A DNA stretch of 64,000 bases from Caulobacter sp. UNC358MFTsu5.1 (GCF_000712075.1 NZ_JONW01000010.1:1-64000), one strand, 5' to 3'. Shown: positions 1 to 8,593, counted from the stretch's first letter. The notes: generated by a model not told the origin, from the letters alone. Made by a program: numbers and translations.

Positions 1-261
1 CGGGGCGACCTCGACGAAGGCGTGGATGTCGTAGGGCCAGCCGTGCAGCAGCAGCACCGCCGGGCCGTCCTTGGGGCCCATCTCGACATAGCCGATGTTC
101 AGCACGCCCGCGTCGATCTGCTCGACGGCGTCGAAGGCGGTGGGGACCGGCGTCGCGGCGCGCGCCCCGGAGGCCAGTCCGGCGAAGGCGGCGGCCAGCG
201 CGGTCGCGCCGAGGAAGCCGCGGCGGCTCGGGTCGTTGTCCTGGGGGTGCGCTGAGGTCAT
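1..261 (-). CDS. Alpha/beta hydrolase, Tat-exported (N-terminal part only)
   Basis: The first 87 residues of a protein that runs off the left edge of the window. The start (ATG at 261-259) is followed by a twin-arginine motif, SRRGFLG (residues 12-18), and an Ala-rich hydrophobic stretch, so export by the Tat route is likely. Residues 66-78 (DGPAVLLLHGWPY) carry the HGWP oxyanion-hole loop found at the first strand-turn of alpha/beta hydrolase-fold enzymes (epoxide hydrolase / haloalkane dehalogenase / esterase type). The nucleophile elbow and the rest of the triad lie outside the window, so the substrate cannot be given. The fold is fairly sure; the enzyme class is open. Confidence 0.8.
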   Translation of the reverse strand, partial: MTSAHPQDNDPSRRGFLGATALAAAFAGLASGARAATPVPTAFDAVEQIDAGVLNIGYVEMGPKDGPAVLLLHGWPYDIHAFVEVAP

Positions 262-400
262 GGCCGGAATCCTTCGGTTGCGGGATACCGGAAAGACTAC
301 GCCTCCCGATGCCGGGCAAGGGGCGGCCTCGTGGCGCTGGGGATTGTTCGCGATTGTGCGGCCGGCGTCGGACGAACCGGGACCGCCCGCGCCGCGGAGT

Positions 401-661
401 CTATCGGGCGACGGACCGCAGACCGTGCACCAGGGCCTGGGCGGCGATCGCCGCCTGGGTGCGGTTGTGGACGTTGAGCTTGCGCATCAGCGCGGTCATG
501 TGGGCCTTGACCGTGGCCTCGGCGATGCCGAGGTCGAAGGCGATCTGCTTGTTCAGCAGGCCTGAATTGACGCCTTCCAGCACCTTCAGCTGGGTCGGCG
601 TGAGTTCCTCGAACGCCGCTTCCAGATCGCGGTCGATAACGCGGACTGCCGTCGTGCTCAT
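401..661 (-). CDS. Orphan LuxR/GerE-type HTH protein
   Basis: An 86-residue protein made almost wholly of a LuxR/GerE DNA-binding domain: LTPTQLKVLEGV, then NKQIAFDLGIAEATVKAHMT (recognition region), then LMRKLNVHNRTQAA. The part after the HTH matches the C-terminal output domain of NarL-type response regulators, but there is no receiver domain. The start at 661 is preferred over one 7 codons upstream because AGAGGGG lies 7 bases before it. It is divergent from the GntR-type regulator at 940. It could be a stand-alone DNA-binding regulator or the remnant of a response regulator; no receiver-like coding sequence is visible upstream. Confidence 0.75.
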   Translation of the reverse strand: MSTTAVRVIDRDLEAAFEELTPTQLKVLEGVNSGLLNKQIAFDLGIAEATVKAHMTALMRKLNVHNRTQAAIAAQALVHGLRSVAR

Positions 662-831
662 GCTTGAACCCCTCTGTTTCATCCCAGCGCAGCCATCATC
701 AGCGGTGCGACGCCCGTTTGTTTTCCGTTCGCCGATCAGAGTCGGTGAACGCGGGTCGTGTTCCAGGATGGTAACGCTATCTGTTGGACAAGTTCAAGCG
801 ATTTGCGAAATGTGAACGTGAACATTTGTTT

Positions 832-864
832 TTGACAGGCGTAATGTCGAAACCTGTCATACAG
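832..864. promoter_or_regulatory. Promoter/operator region of the GntR-type regulator
   Basis: TTGACA at 832-837 resembles a -35 box. TGACAGG (833-839) and CCTGTCA (853-859) form a 7+7 inverted repeat. Overlapping it, CTGTCATACAG (854-864) is a CTGT-3-ACAG palindrome of the TGT-nnn-ACA type bound by FadR-subfamily GntR proteins. Autoregulation by the gene that starts at 940 is inferred. Confidence 0.4.
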
Positions 865-939
865 ATTTGACGGGGCGTGGCGAGTTGGAACAAGCTCGCC
901 CCCGCGACGGCGGCGCTTGCCGAATGTGGAGATGGGTGG

Positions 940-1617
940 ATGAGCGAGGGCCGTTTGGCCGACAGGGCCTATACGGGCATCGTCGAGATGATCAACGCCG
1001 ACGGGATGGAGGTCGGGGATCGCTTGCCGTCCGAGGCGCGCCTGGCGGAAATCTTCGGCATGTCGCGCACGATCGTGCGCGAGGCGCTGGTCCGGCTGGC
1101 CGCCGACAGCATCACCGAGCCGCGTCGCGGGGCCGGGTCGTTCGTGAAGAATCGCCCGTCGGACAAGCTGGGCGCCTACATGCCGCTGTCCGAACTGCCC
1201 TCGACCCTGGGCAGCTATGAAGTGCGTTTCGTGCTCGAGGCCGAGGCGGCGCGGCTGGCGGCGGCGCGGCGGTCGGACGAGGAGATGACCAGCATCGAGG
1301 GGGCGCTGTCGGATCTGCGCAAGGCGCTGCTGTCGAACGCCCCGGCCCACGCCGAGGACATGGAGCTGCACCGTCGCATCGTGCAGGCCACCGCCAACCC
1401 CGCCTTCCTGCTGGCGTTCGAGGCCCTGCAGCCCGACGTCGACCGGATCATGCGCGCCGGCGTCGACATCTCGCGGTCGCGGCCGCCCGAGGCGATCGCC
1501 GAGATGATGCGGGAGCACGAACTCATCGTCGAGGCGATCCGCGCGCAGGACGGCGACGGCGCGGCCCTGGCCATGCGCTGGCACCTGTCGCGCGGACGAA
1601 AGCGCCTGATGCCCTAG
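940..1617 (+). CDS. GntR family (FadR subfamily) transcriptional regulator
   Basis: 225 residues. The N-terminal winged HTH is visible in LPSEARLAEIFGMSRTIVRE with the wing ITEPRRGAGSFV. The all-helical FCD ligand domain follows, with the usual metal/ligand-type residues in ELHRRIVQATANP and the late REHELIVEAI segment. ATG 940 is chosen because GGAG/GGTGG lies just upstream; a GTG at 877 would add 21 residues with no ribosome site. It ends tail-to-tail with gntK, sharing a CTAG. Members of this subfamily usually sense sugar acids (gluconate, uronates) or other carboxylates, which suits the neighbouring gluconokinase; the actual ligand is not shown by the sequence. Confidence 0.85.
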   Translation: MSEGRLADRAYTGIVEMINADGMEVGDRLPSEARLAEIFGMSRTIVREALVRLAADSITEPRRGAGSFVKNRPSDKLGAYMPLSELPSTLGSYEVRFVLEAEAARLAAARRSDEEMTSIEGALSDLRKALLSNAPAHAEDMELHRRIVQATANPAFLLAFEALQPDVDRIMRAGVDISRSRPPEAIAEMMREHELIVEAIRAQDGDGAALAMRWHLSRGRKRLMP

Positions 1618-2192
1618 GCGCGCGCCGAGTCGCCGGCCCAGCGCGGGACGTCGTGGCGGGCGCCGTCCAGCCAGGTCTGGGCGAGGTCGCACAGCTGTTC
1701 GGGCGGGGCGGCGGCGTCGAGCGTGAAGACCGCCTCGTCGGCGCCGGGGCGCTCGAGCGTGGCGAGCTGGCTGTCCAGCAGGCTGGCGGGCATGTAGTGG
1801 CCGGCGCGACGGGTGAGCCGCCGCAGGAGTTCGTCGTAGCTGGCGTCCAGCAGCACGAAGCGCGTCGGGGCGCCGATAGCGTCGCGCAGGCGCTCGCGAT
1901 AGCTGCGTCTCAACGCCGAACAGGCCGCCACGACCTGGCCCCGGGCGGCGACCGTCTCGCCGACGGCGCGGCCCAAGCGATCCAGCCAAGGCCAACGGTC
2001 GTCGTCGTCGAGGGGCCGGCCGGCGCTCATCTTGGCGACGGCGCGGGCGTCGTGGAAATCGTCGCCTTCCAGGAACGGGCTGTCCAGCTTGTCGGCCAGC
2101 AGGGCGCCGAGCGTCGATTTCCCGCTGCCGCTCACGCCCATGACGATGATGGCGAGGCCGGCGGACGGGGCGAGGCGGGATGGCGGCGGCAA
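1614..2192 (-). CDS. gntK: Gluconokinase
   Basis: About 192 residues. It phosphorylates D-gluconate to 6-phosphogluconate in the cytosol, feeding the Entner-Doudoroff route. The P-loop GVSGSGKSTLG is near the N-terminus, followed by the family features FLEGDDFHDARAVAKMSAGRPLDD (D-D/H gluconate site, shortened here) and CSALRRSYRERLRD, then ATP-lid residues RRAGHYMPASLLDSQLATLE. The chosen start is a TTG at 2192 with AAGGAAGCC just before it; this gives the usual GntK length, whereas an ATG at 2297 would add 35 unlike residues. A LacI-type palindrome lies 60 bases upstream. Divergent from the glucan-locus enzymes. Confidence 0.88.
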   Translation of the reverse strand: MPPPSRLAPSAGLAIIVMGVSGSGKSTLGALLADKLDSPFLEGDDFHDARAVAKMSAGRPLDDDDRWPWLDRLGRAVGETVAARGQVVAACSALRRSYRERLRDAIGAPTRFVLLDASYDELLRRLTRRAGHYMPASLLDSQLATLERPGADEAVFTLDAAAPPEQLCDLAQTWLDGARHDVPRWAGDSARA

Positions 2193-2251
2193 GCGGCTTC
2201 CTTGAAAGCTGGCCGGCCCGTCGCTCGAACGACAAGCCGGCCGCACAATAG

Positions 2252-2263
2252 GAAACCGGTTTC
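2252..2263. promoter_or_regulatory. LacI-type palindrome upstream of gntK
   Basis: GAAACCGGTTTC is a perfect 12-bp palindrome with a central CG, the normal form of LacI-family operators. It lies 60 bases before the proposed gntK start in the divergent gntK / GH55-like intergenic region. Which regulator binds is not known; the LacI genes at 11852 and 14229 are candidates. Confidence 0.5.
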
Positions 2264-2287
2264 TACCGGGCCGCCGACGAGGCGTAA

Positions 2288-2303
2288 CTACGACCATGGT
2301 CGA
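2288..2303. promoter_or_regulatory. Operator candidate with core CGACCATGGTCG (copy 1)
   Basis: CGACCATGGTCG (2292-2303) is a perfect 12-bp palindrome. The 15-mer ACTACGACCATGGTC at 2288-2302 recurs exactly at 8496-8510, before the TonB receptor of the same locus. Two identical sites before two genes of one locus suggest a common regulator. Confidence 0.55.
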
Positions 2304-2325
2304 GGATGGCCCGGCGGCGGCGATT

Positions 2326-2341
2326 CCTTATCGATAAGGGA
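2326..2341. promoter_or_regulatory. 16-bp palindrome just upstream of the first GH55-like gene
   Basis: TCCTTATCGATAAGGA is a perfect 16-bp palindrome ending 7 bases before the ribosome site of the gene at 2361. It is AT-rich against the local background. It could be an operator at the transcription start or a 5'-UTR hairpin. Confidence 0.4.
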
Positions 2342-2360
2342 TTAGGGTGAGGAGAGTGGC

Positions 2361-5300
2361 ATGCGAGCGGTCCTTCTGGCGGCGTTCCTGGGGGTTTCGA
2401 CTCCCGCCCTGGCCCAGGCCGCTTCTGTCTTGCTCACCGCGCCCGACGATCCCCGCGCGATCACCGTCAAGGGCGTGGGCGACGGCCGCGCCGACGACAC
2501 CGAGGCCGTCCAGAAGGCCATCGACGCCGCGCGCGATCCCACCGGCCACGGCCTGGTCTTCCTGCCCTCGGGCCGCTACCGCCTGAGCCGCACGATCCTG
2601 GTGCCCCCGGGCGTGCGCGTCTTCGGGGTGGGGGCGACCCGGCCGGTCTTCTTGCTGGCCCCCAACACGCCGGGGTTCCAGAAGGGCGTGGGCACGATGA
2701 TCGTGTTCACGGGCGGCGACCAGTACCAGGTCGGCGACATCCCCGTACCGGTGTCGACCGTGGTCCCGCCGACCGACAAGGTGCGCGACGCCAATTCGGG
2801 GACCTTCTATTCGTCGATGGCCAACATCGACATCGAGATCGGCGAGGGCAATCCGGCCGCGGCGGGCGTGCGCTTCCGCATGGCCCAGCACGCCTTCCTC
2901 AGCCACATGAACTTCCGCCTGGGCTCGGCCTTCGCCGGCGTCTACCAGGCCGGCAACATCATGGAGGACGTCCACTTCCAGGGCGGGCGCTACGGCATCG
3001 TCACCGAGAAGACCTCGCCGGCCTGGCAGTTCACATTGGTGGACTCCAGTTTCGACGACCAGCGCGACGCGGCGATCCGCGAGCACGAGGTCGACCTGAC
3101 CCTGGTCAATGTGGCGATCCGCAACACGCCGGTCGGCATCGACATCGACCGCGGCTACAGCGACAGCCTGTGGGGCAAGAACGTCCGGTTCGAGAACGTC
3201 TCCAAGGCCGGGGTCGTGATCTCGGCCGAGGACAGCGTCTTCACCCAGGTCGGCTTCGACAACGCCGTGGCCTCGAACACCCCGGTGTTCGCCCGCTTCC
3301 GCGACAGCGGCAAGACCGTGGCCGGCAAGGGCCGGGCCTATCGGGTGGGCGCGTTCACCTACGGCCTGACCCTGTCGGGCCTGGGCCAGACGGGCGAGTA
3401 CAAGACCGTCGCCGACGTGACGCCGCTGAAGGCCTTGCCGGCCGCGTCCGCGCCGGCCCTGCGCGCCCTGCCGCCGGTCGCCGACTGGACCAACGTCAGG
3501 ACCCTGGGCGTCAAGGGCGACAGCCAAACCGACGACACCGCCGCCCTGCAGAAGGCGATCGACACGCACCGCGTGCTCTATCTGCCGATCGGCTTCTACA
3601 AGGTCACCGACACCCTGAAGCTGCGGCCCGACACCGTGCTGATCGGCCTGCACCCGGCCATGACCCAGCTGGTGATCCCCGACGACAACCCGCGCCACGC
3701 CGGCGTCGGGCCGGTGACGCCCGTGCTGGAGACGCCCAAGGGCGGCGACAACATCCTGTTCGGGCTCGGGATCTTCACCGGCCGGGTCAATCCGCGCGCC
3801 TCGGCCCTGCTGTGGCGGTCGGGCGCGACCTCGCAGGTCACCGACGTCAAGATCATGGGCGGCGGCGGCACGCCCACCATGGACGGCAAGCCGCTGGGCG
3901 CGCTGCAGGCCCGCAGCGGCGATCCCGTCGCCGACGGCCGCTGGGACGGCCAGTACCCGAGCATCTGGGTGACCGACGGCGGCGGCGGCACCTTCGCCAA
4001 CGTCTGGAGCCCCAACACCTTCGCCTCGGCGGGCTTCTACATCAGCGACACCAAGACGCCGGGCCACATCTACGAGGTCTCGGTCGAGCACCACGTGCGC
4101 AACGAGTTCGTGCTCGACAATGTCGAGAACTGGGAATTCCTGGCGCCCCAGACCGAGCAGGAGGTCGGCGACGGCCCGGACGCCGTCTCGCTGGAGGTGC
4201 GCAACTCGCGCAACATCCTGTTCGCCAACTATCACGGCTATCGGGTGACGCGGTCGTACCATCCGGCCGAGACGGCGGTGAAGCTGTTCAACTCGACCGA
4301 CATCCGCTTCCGCAACGTCCACATCAACGCCGAGAGCGGCGTGGCCCTCTGCGACCAGATCGGCTGCGGCACCTATCTGCGGGCCAGCAAGTATCCGTTC
4401 GAGAACGCCATCCAGGACAAGAGCCGCAAGCAGGAGGTGCGCGAACGCGAGTTCGCGGTGCTGGACGTCACCGGCGATCCGTCGCCCGTCGCCACGGCCG
4501 CCGACCCTAAGGTCCGCAAGCTGGAAACCGGCTTCTGGTCGATCTCCGGCGCGACGGTGGGCGCGGACGGGGCGCTGTACTTCGTCGAGAAGCGCTTCCA
4601 GCGGATCTATCGCTGGACGGCGGCCAAGGGTCTGGAGGTGGTGCGCGACAATTCGCTGGACCCGACCAACCTGGCGGTCGACGGCTCGGGCAAGCTGCTG
4701 GTGGTGTCGTCCTACGGTCCGCAGGCCAGCGTCTATTCGATCGATCCCGACGGTCCCAAGGACCAGATGACGATGATCGCCCCGACGCCCGCGTCTCCGC
4801 GTGCGGGCGGCAAGACCCTGCTGCCGGTCAACTGGTGGAACAACGGCGAGTTCCGGGACCAGTACGACCCGGCCACCGACCAGTTCACGACCCTGGCGCA
4901 GATGTTCGCCCGCGACGTCGGCACGCCCAAGACCCAGGAATACGTCTCGCCCGACGGCAGCCTGTCGCTGCCCGCCTTCCGGGTGTGGCAGCAGGGGCCG
5001 CCCGACCATGTGGGCTGGCGCTGGGCCGACAGCCTGCAGGCCAACGGCCTGATCGGCGGCGCGGTCGGCGAGCGGGTGTTCGTCACCAACGGCTCGGAGA
5101 ACAAGACCTACAGCGGCCAGATCGGCCCCGGCGGGACGCTGACCGACCTGAAGGCCTTCGCCGATCGCGGCGGCGAGAGCGTCGCGGTCGACGGCCAGGG
5201 CCGGGTGTTCGTCGCCAACGGCCAGATCTTCCAGTACGGGCCCGACGGCAAGCCGGCCGGCCGCATCGACGTGCCCGAGCGGCCGCTGCAGCTGATCTTC

Positions 5301-5366
5301 GGCGGGCCGGACAAGAAGACCCTCTTCGTCCTGACCCATCATTCGCTCTATGCGGTCACGCCCTGA
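2361..5366 (+). CDS. Secreted GH55-like twin beta-helix protein with gluconolactonase-like propeller (paralog 1)
   Basis: 1001 residues with a cleavable signal peptide (residues 1 to about 20, ending TPALAQA). Two pectate-lyase-3/GH55-type beta-helix units follow: the first opens at about residue 35 (GVGDGRADDTEAVQKAIDAA), the second at about residue 376 (LGVKGDSQTDDTAALQKAI). The EHH...QTE region (E576, H577, H578; Q597-T598-E599) matches the conserved active-site area of GH55 exo-beta-1,3-glucanases. From about residue 715 to the end the sequence changes to an SMP-30/NHL-like propeller (NLAVDGSGKLLVVSS; GGESVAVDGQGRVFVANGQ; a final LFVLTHHSLYAV). The fusion suggests hydrolysis of a beta-glucan coupled to binding or opening of a sugar lactone in the periplasm or outside; activity is inferred. 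GAGGAGAG lies before the ATG. Confidence 0.75.
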   Translation: MRAVLLAAFLGVSTPALAQAASVLLTAPDDPRAITVKGVGDGRADDTEAVQKAIDAARDPTGHGLVFLPSGRYRLSRTILVPPGVRVFGVGATRPVFLLAPNTPGFQKGVGTMIVFTGGDQYQVGDIPVPVSTVVPPTDKVRDANSGTFYSSMANIDIEIGEGNPAAAGVRFRMAQHAFLSHMNFRLGSAFAGVYQAGNIMEDVHFQGGRYGIVTEKTSPAWQFTLVDSSFDDQRDAAIREHEVDLTLVNVAIRNTPVGIDIDRGYSDSLWGKNVRFENVSKAGVVISAEDSVFTQVGFDNAVASNTPVFARFRDSGKTVAGKGRAYRVGAFTYGLTLSGLGQTGEYKTVADVTPLKALPAASAPALRALPPVADWTNVRTLGVKGDSQTDDTAALQKAIDTHRVLYLPIGFYKVTDTLKLRPDTVLIGLHPAMTQLVIPDDNPRHAGVGPVTPVLETPKGGDNILFGLGIFTGRVNPRASALLWRSGATSQVTDVKIMGGGGTPTMDGKPLGALQARSGDPVADGRWDGQYPSIWVTDGGGGTFANVWSPNTFASAGFYISDTKTPGHIYEVSVEHHVRNEFVLDNVENWEFLAPQTEQEVGDGPDAVSLEVRNSRNILFANYHGYRVTRSYHPAETAVKLFNSTDIRFRNVHINAESGVALCDQIGCGTYLRASKYPFENAIQDKSRKQEVREREFAVLDVTGDPSPVATAADPKVRKLETGFWSISGATVGADGALYFVEKRFQRIYRWTAAKGLEVVRDNSLDPTNLAVDGSGKLLVVSSYGPQASVYSIDPDGPKDQMTMIAPTPASPRAGGKTLLPVNWWNNGEFRDQYDPATDQFTTLAQMFARDVGTPKTQEYVSPDGSLSLPAFRVWQQGPPDHVGWRWADSLQANGLIGGAVGERVFVTNGSENKTYSGQIGPGGTLTDLKAFADRGGESVAVDGQGRVFVANGQIFQYGPDGKPAGRIDVPERPLQLIFGGPDKKTLFVLTHHSLYAVTP

Positions 5367-5436
5367 CCGGGGGCTTGCGTTTGTTCGCGCGACGGGCCGA
5401 CATCCGGCGGTTCGTCGCGGGTAGGGGAGTTTCGCC

Positions 5437-8400
5437 ATGAAGACTTGGCTCGTCGCGCTGGGCGCGGCTTCGATCGCGTCCGTCGTGGTCCCGGCCGGAT
5501 CGGCCTGGGCTTCGGTCTCGGTCTTCGCGACCGCGCCCGACGATCCCGCCGCCGTGACGGTCAAGGCCAAGGGCGACGGCCGCGCCGACGACACCGCCGC
5601 CCTGCAGGCCGCGATCGACGCCGCCGCGGCCAAGCCCGGCGGCGGCGTGGTGTTCCTGCCGTCCGGCCGCTACCGGATCAGCAAGACGCTGTTCCTGTGG
5701 CCGGGCGTGCGGGTGTTCGGCGTCGGCGCCACGCGCCCGGTGATCGAACTGGGCGACAGGACGGCGGGCTTCCAGAAGGGCGTGGCCAACATGGTGATCT
5801 TCGCCGGGGCCAAGCGCGACCCGGCCCGCCGCGTGCCGTTCCCGGTCCCGGGCAGCGTGCCGTTCGACAAGGCCATCGCCGACGCCAATTCGGGCACCTT
5901 CTACAGCGCGATGGCCAACATCGACTTCAAGATCGGCGACGGCAATCCTGCCGCGACCGCGATCCGCTTCCACGCCGCCCAGCACGCCTTCGTCAGCCAC
6001 ATGGAGTTCGACATCGGCTCGGGCCTGGCGGGGCTGTACCAGGTGGGCAACGAGGCCGAGGACCTGCATTTCAAGGGCGGGCGCTACGGCATCCTCGCCG
6101 AGAAGACCTCGCCCGCCTGGGGCTTCGTGCTGCTGGACTCCACCTTCGAGGGCCAGCGCGACGCGGCCATCCGCGAGCACGAGGCCGGCCTGACCCTGGT
6201 CAATGTGACCCTGCGCGACACACCGGTCGGCATCGAGATCGACCGCGGCTACGGCGACTGGCTGTGGGGCAAGGACGTCCGCTTCGAGAACGTCTCCAAG
6301 GCCGGCGTCGTGATCTCCAACGAGAACAACGTCTACACCCAGGTGGGCTTCGACAACGCCGTGGCCTCCAACACCCCGGTGTTCGCCCGCTTCCGCGACA
6401 GCGGCAAGACCGAGGCCGGCAAGGGCAAGGCCTATCGCGTTTCGTCGTTCACCCACGGCCTGACCCTGCCGGGTTTGGGCCAGGTCGGCGCCTACAAGAC
6501 CGAGATGAAGGCCGAGGCGCTTCCCGGCCTGCCGGCGCGGCGCACCCCGGCGATCCGGGCCCTGCCGGCTGTCGCCGACTGGGTGAACGTGCGCACGCTG
6601 GGGGCCAAGGGCGACAACGCCACGGACGACACCGCCGCTGTCCAGAAGGCGATCGACGCCCATCGCGTGGTCTATTTCCCGACCGGCTTCTACCGCGTCG
6701 CCGACACCCTGAAGCTGCGGCCCGACACCGTGCTGATCGGCCTGCACCCCAGCCTCACCCAGATCGTGCTGCCCGACCGCACCGAAGGTTACCAGGGCGC
6801 CGGCGCGCCCAAGGCCCTGGTCGCCTCGGCGGACAAGGGCGACAACATCGTCTTCGGCCTGGGGCTCAACACCGGCGGGATCAATCCGCGCGCCACGGCC
6901 CTGCTGTGGACGGCGGGCGCCAACTCGCTGGTCGACGACGTCAAGTTCCAGGGCGGCCACGGCACCAATCTGTACGACGGCGAACGGTTCAATCCGTACA
7001 ACGCCAACGCCACGGCCGACGCCGATCCGGCCAAGCGCTGGGCGGGCCAGTATCCCAGCCTGTGGGTGACCAACGGCGGCGGCGGGACCTTCGCCAACAT
7101 CTGGAGCCCCAGCACCTACGCCTATTCGGGCATCTACGTGTCCGACACCCAGACCCCCGGCTACATCTACCAGGCCTCGGTCGAGCACCACGTGCGCACC
7201 GAGATCAGTCTCAACCGCGTGGCCAACTGGGAGCTCCTGGCGCCGCAGACCGAGGAGGAGGCAGGGGAGGGCGAGGATACCGTCTCGCTGGAGATCCGCG
7301 ACTCCCGCGACATCCTGGTGGCCAACTACCACGGCTATCGCGTCACCCGGACGCGGCGGCCGGCGGCGGCGGCGGTCAAGGTCTACAACTCGCAGGACAT
7401 CCGTTTCCGCAACGTGGCGGTGAACGGCGAGAGCGGCTTCAGCACCTGCGACGAGAACGGCTGCGCGACCTTCCTGCGCCTGACCAAGTACCCCTACGAG
7501 AACGCCATCCAGGACGTCACCAGCGGGCTGGAGGCGCGCGAGCGGCAGTTCGCGGTGCTGGACCTGACCGCCCACCCGTCGCCGGTCACGCCCTCGATCT
7601 TCCCCGCCGGGGCCCGGATCGAGAAGCTGGGCGACGGCTTCTTCTCGCTGGGCGGCGGCGCCGTGGACGCGGCCGGGACGCTCTACTTCACCGACCGCCG
7701 CCACCAGCGCATCTACAGCTGGTCGGACGCGCGCAAGCTGTCGATCGTGCGCGACAACACGCTGGACCCGATCAACCTGGCCGTCGACGGCTCGGGGAAC
7801 CTGCTGGTCCTGTCGTCCGACGGCCGCGACGGCACGGTCTACAGCTTCAAGCCGGGCAGCCCCGACACCGAGGTCACGGTGATCGCGCCGACCCCGACCG
7901 CCGACCATGCCGGGGCGGCGACCGTGCTGCCGGTCAACTGGTGGAACAACGCCGAGTTCAAGGACCAGCTGGATCCGGAGACCTACCAGTTCACGACCCT
8001 GGCCCAGCTGTTCGCCCGCGACATGGCGCTGCCCAAGGCCAAGGAATACGTCTCGCCCGACGGCAGCCTGGCCTTGCCGGCCTACCGCGTCTTCCAGCAG
8101 GGGCCGCCCGACTACCGGGGCCTGCGCTTCTCGGACTCGCTGGACACCTACGGCTTCACCACGGCCAAGCCGGGCCAGCGGGTGTTCGTCGCCAACAGTT
8201 CCGAGAACAAGACCTACAGCGGCCTGGTCGGGCCCCAGGGCGAGGTGACGGACCTGAAGGTCTTCGCCGATCGGGGCGGCGAGAGCGTTGCGACCGATCC
8301 CGAAGGGCGGGTCTATGTCGCCAACGGCCAGGTCTTCGTCTACGCCCCCGACGGACGGGAGCTGGGCCGCATCGACGTGCCCGAACGGCCGCTGCAGCTG

Positions 8401-8475
8401 GTCTTCGGCGGCGCGGACAAGCGCACCCTGTTCGTCCTGACCCATCACGCGCTTTACGCGGTGCGAGGGCGCTGA
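5437..8475 (+). CDS. Secreted GH55-like twin beta-helix protein with gluconolactonase-like propeller (paralog 2)
   Basis: 1012 residues. A close tandem copy of the gene ending at 5366: the same signal peptide, two beta-helix units and C-terminal propeller, and nearly the same wording throughout (for example VEHHVR, QTEEE, VPERPLQL and FVLTHHALYAV). It is only 70 bases downstream on the same strand, so probably co-transcribed; GGGGAG lies before ATG 5437. The two copies differ most in the loop after the second helix start and in the inserted FNPYNANATADADPAKRW segment, so they may act on different linkages or chain positions. Alternative reading: non-catalytic glycan-binding helices. Family membership is more certain than substrate. 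Confidence 0.75.
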   Translation: MKTWLVALGAASIASVVVPAGSAWASVSVFATAPDDPAAVTVKAKGDGRADDTAALQAAIDAAAAKPGGGVVFLPSGRYRISKTLFLWPGVRVFGVGATRPVIELGDRTAGFQKGVANMVIFAGAKRDPARRVPFPVPGSVPFDKAIADANSGTFYSAMANIDFKIGDGNPAATAIRFHAAQHAFVSHMEFDIGSGLAGLYQVGNEAEDLHFKGGRYGILAEKTSPAWGFVLLDSTFEGQRDAAIREHEAGLTLVNVTLRDTPVGIEIDRGYGDWLWGKDVRFENVSKAGVVISNENNVYTQVGFDNAVASNTPVFARFRDSGKTEAGKGKAYRVSSFTHGLTLPGLGQVGAYKTEMKAEALPGLPARRTPAIRALPAVADWVNVRTLGAKGDNATDDTAAVQKAIDAHRVVYFPTGFYRVADTLKLRPDTVLIGLHPSLTQIVLPDRTEGYQGAGAPKALVASADKGDNIVFGLGLNTGGINPRATALLWTAGANSLVDDVKFQGGHGTNLYDGERFNPYNANATADADPAKRWAGQYPSLWVTNGGGGTFANIWSPSTYAYSGIYVSDTQTPGYIYQASVEHHVRTEISLNRVANWELLAPQTEEEAGEGEDTVSLEIRDSRDILVANYHGYRVTRTRRPAAAAVKVYNSQDIRFRNVAVNGESGFSTCDENGCATFLRLTKYPYENAIQDVTSGLEARERQFAVLDLTAHPSPVTPSIFPAGARIEKLGDGFFSLGGGAVDAAGTLYFTDRRHQRIYSWSDARKLSIVRDNTLDPINLAVDGSGNLLVLSSDGRDGTVYSFKPGSPDTEVTVIAPTPTADHAGAATVLPVNWWNNAEFKDQLDPETYQFTTLAQLFARDMALPKAKEYVSPDGSLALPAYRVFQQGPPDYRGLRFSDSLDTYGFTTAKPGQRVFVANSSENKTYSGLVGPQGEVTDLKVFADRGGESVATDPEGRVYVANGQVFVYAPDGRELGRIDVPERPLQLVFGGADKRTLFVLTHHALYAVRGR

Positions 8476-8495
8476 AGCCGCCCTCGCGGCCCGGG

Positions 8496-8510
8496 ACTAC
8501 GACCATGGTC
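8496..8510. promoter_or_regulatory. Operator candidate ACTACGACCATGGTC (copy 2)
   Basis: Exact repeat of the 15-mer at 2288-2302; its GACCATGGTC end (8501-8510) is a perfect 10-bp palindrome. It lies 84 bases before the TonB receptor start, so the receptor probably has its own promoter under the same control as the enzymes. Confidence 0.55.
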
Positions 8511-8593
8511 TAATGGTTTGCCCGCGGCTAGCCTGACAAATTCCCTCAAGGCCATCGGTCGATGGACTCAACGAAAATGAGGGAGGCAGCAGG

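Noticed and set aside
4523..4536. GGAAACCGGCTTCT resembling the gntK palindrome
   Set aside because: It is imperfect and lies deep inside the coding sequence of the first GH55-like gene; likely chance.
2328..8448. Two reverse-strand open frames of over 1000 codons opposite the GH55-like genes
   Set aside because: They are GC-rich mirror frames: composition dominated by Arg, Gly, Val, Asp and Ala, no domain, no signal, and the forward frames encode clear proteins.
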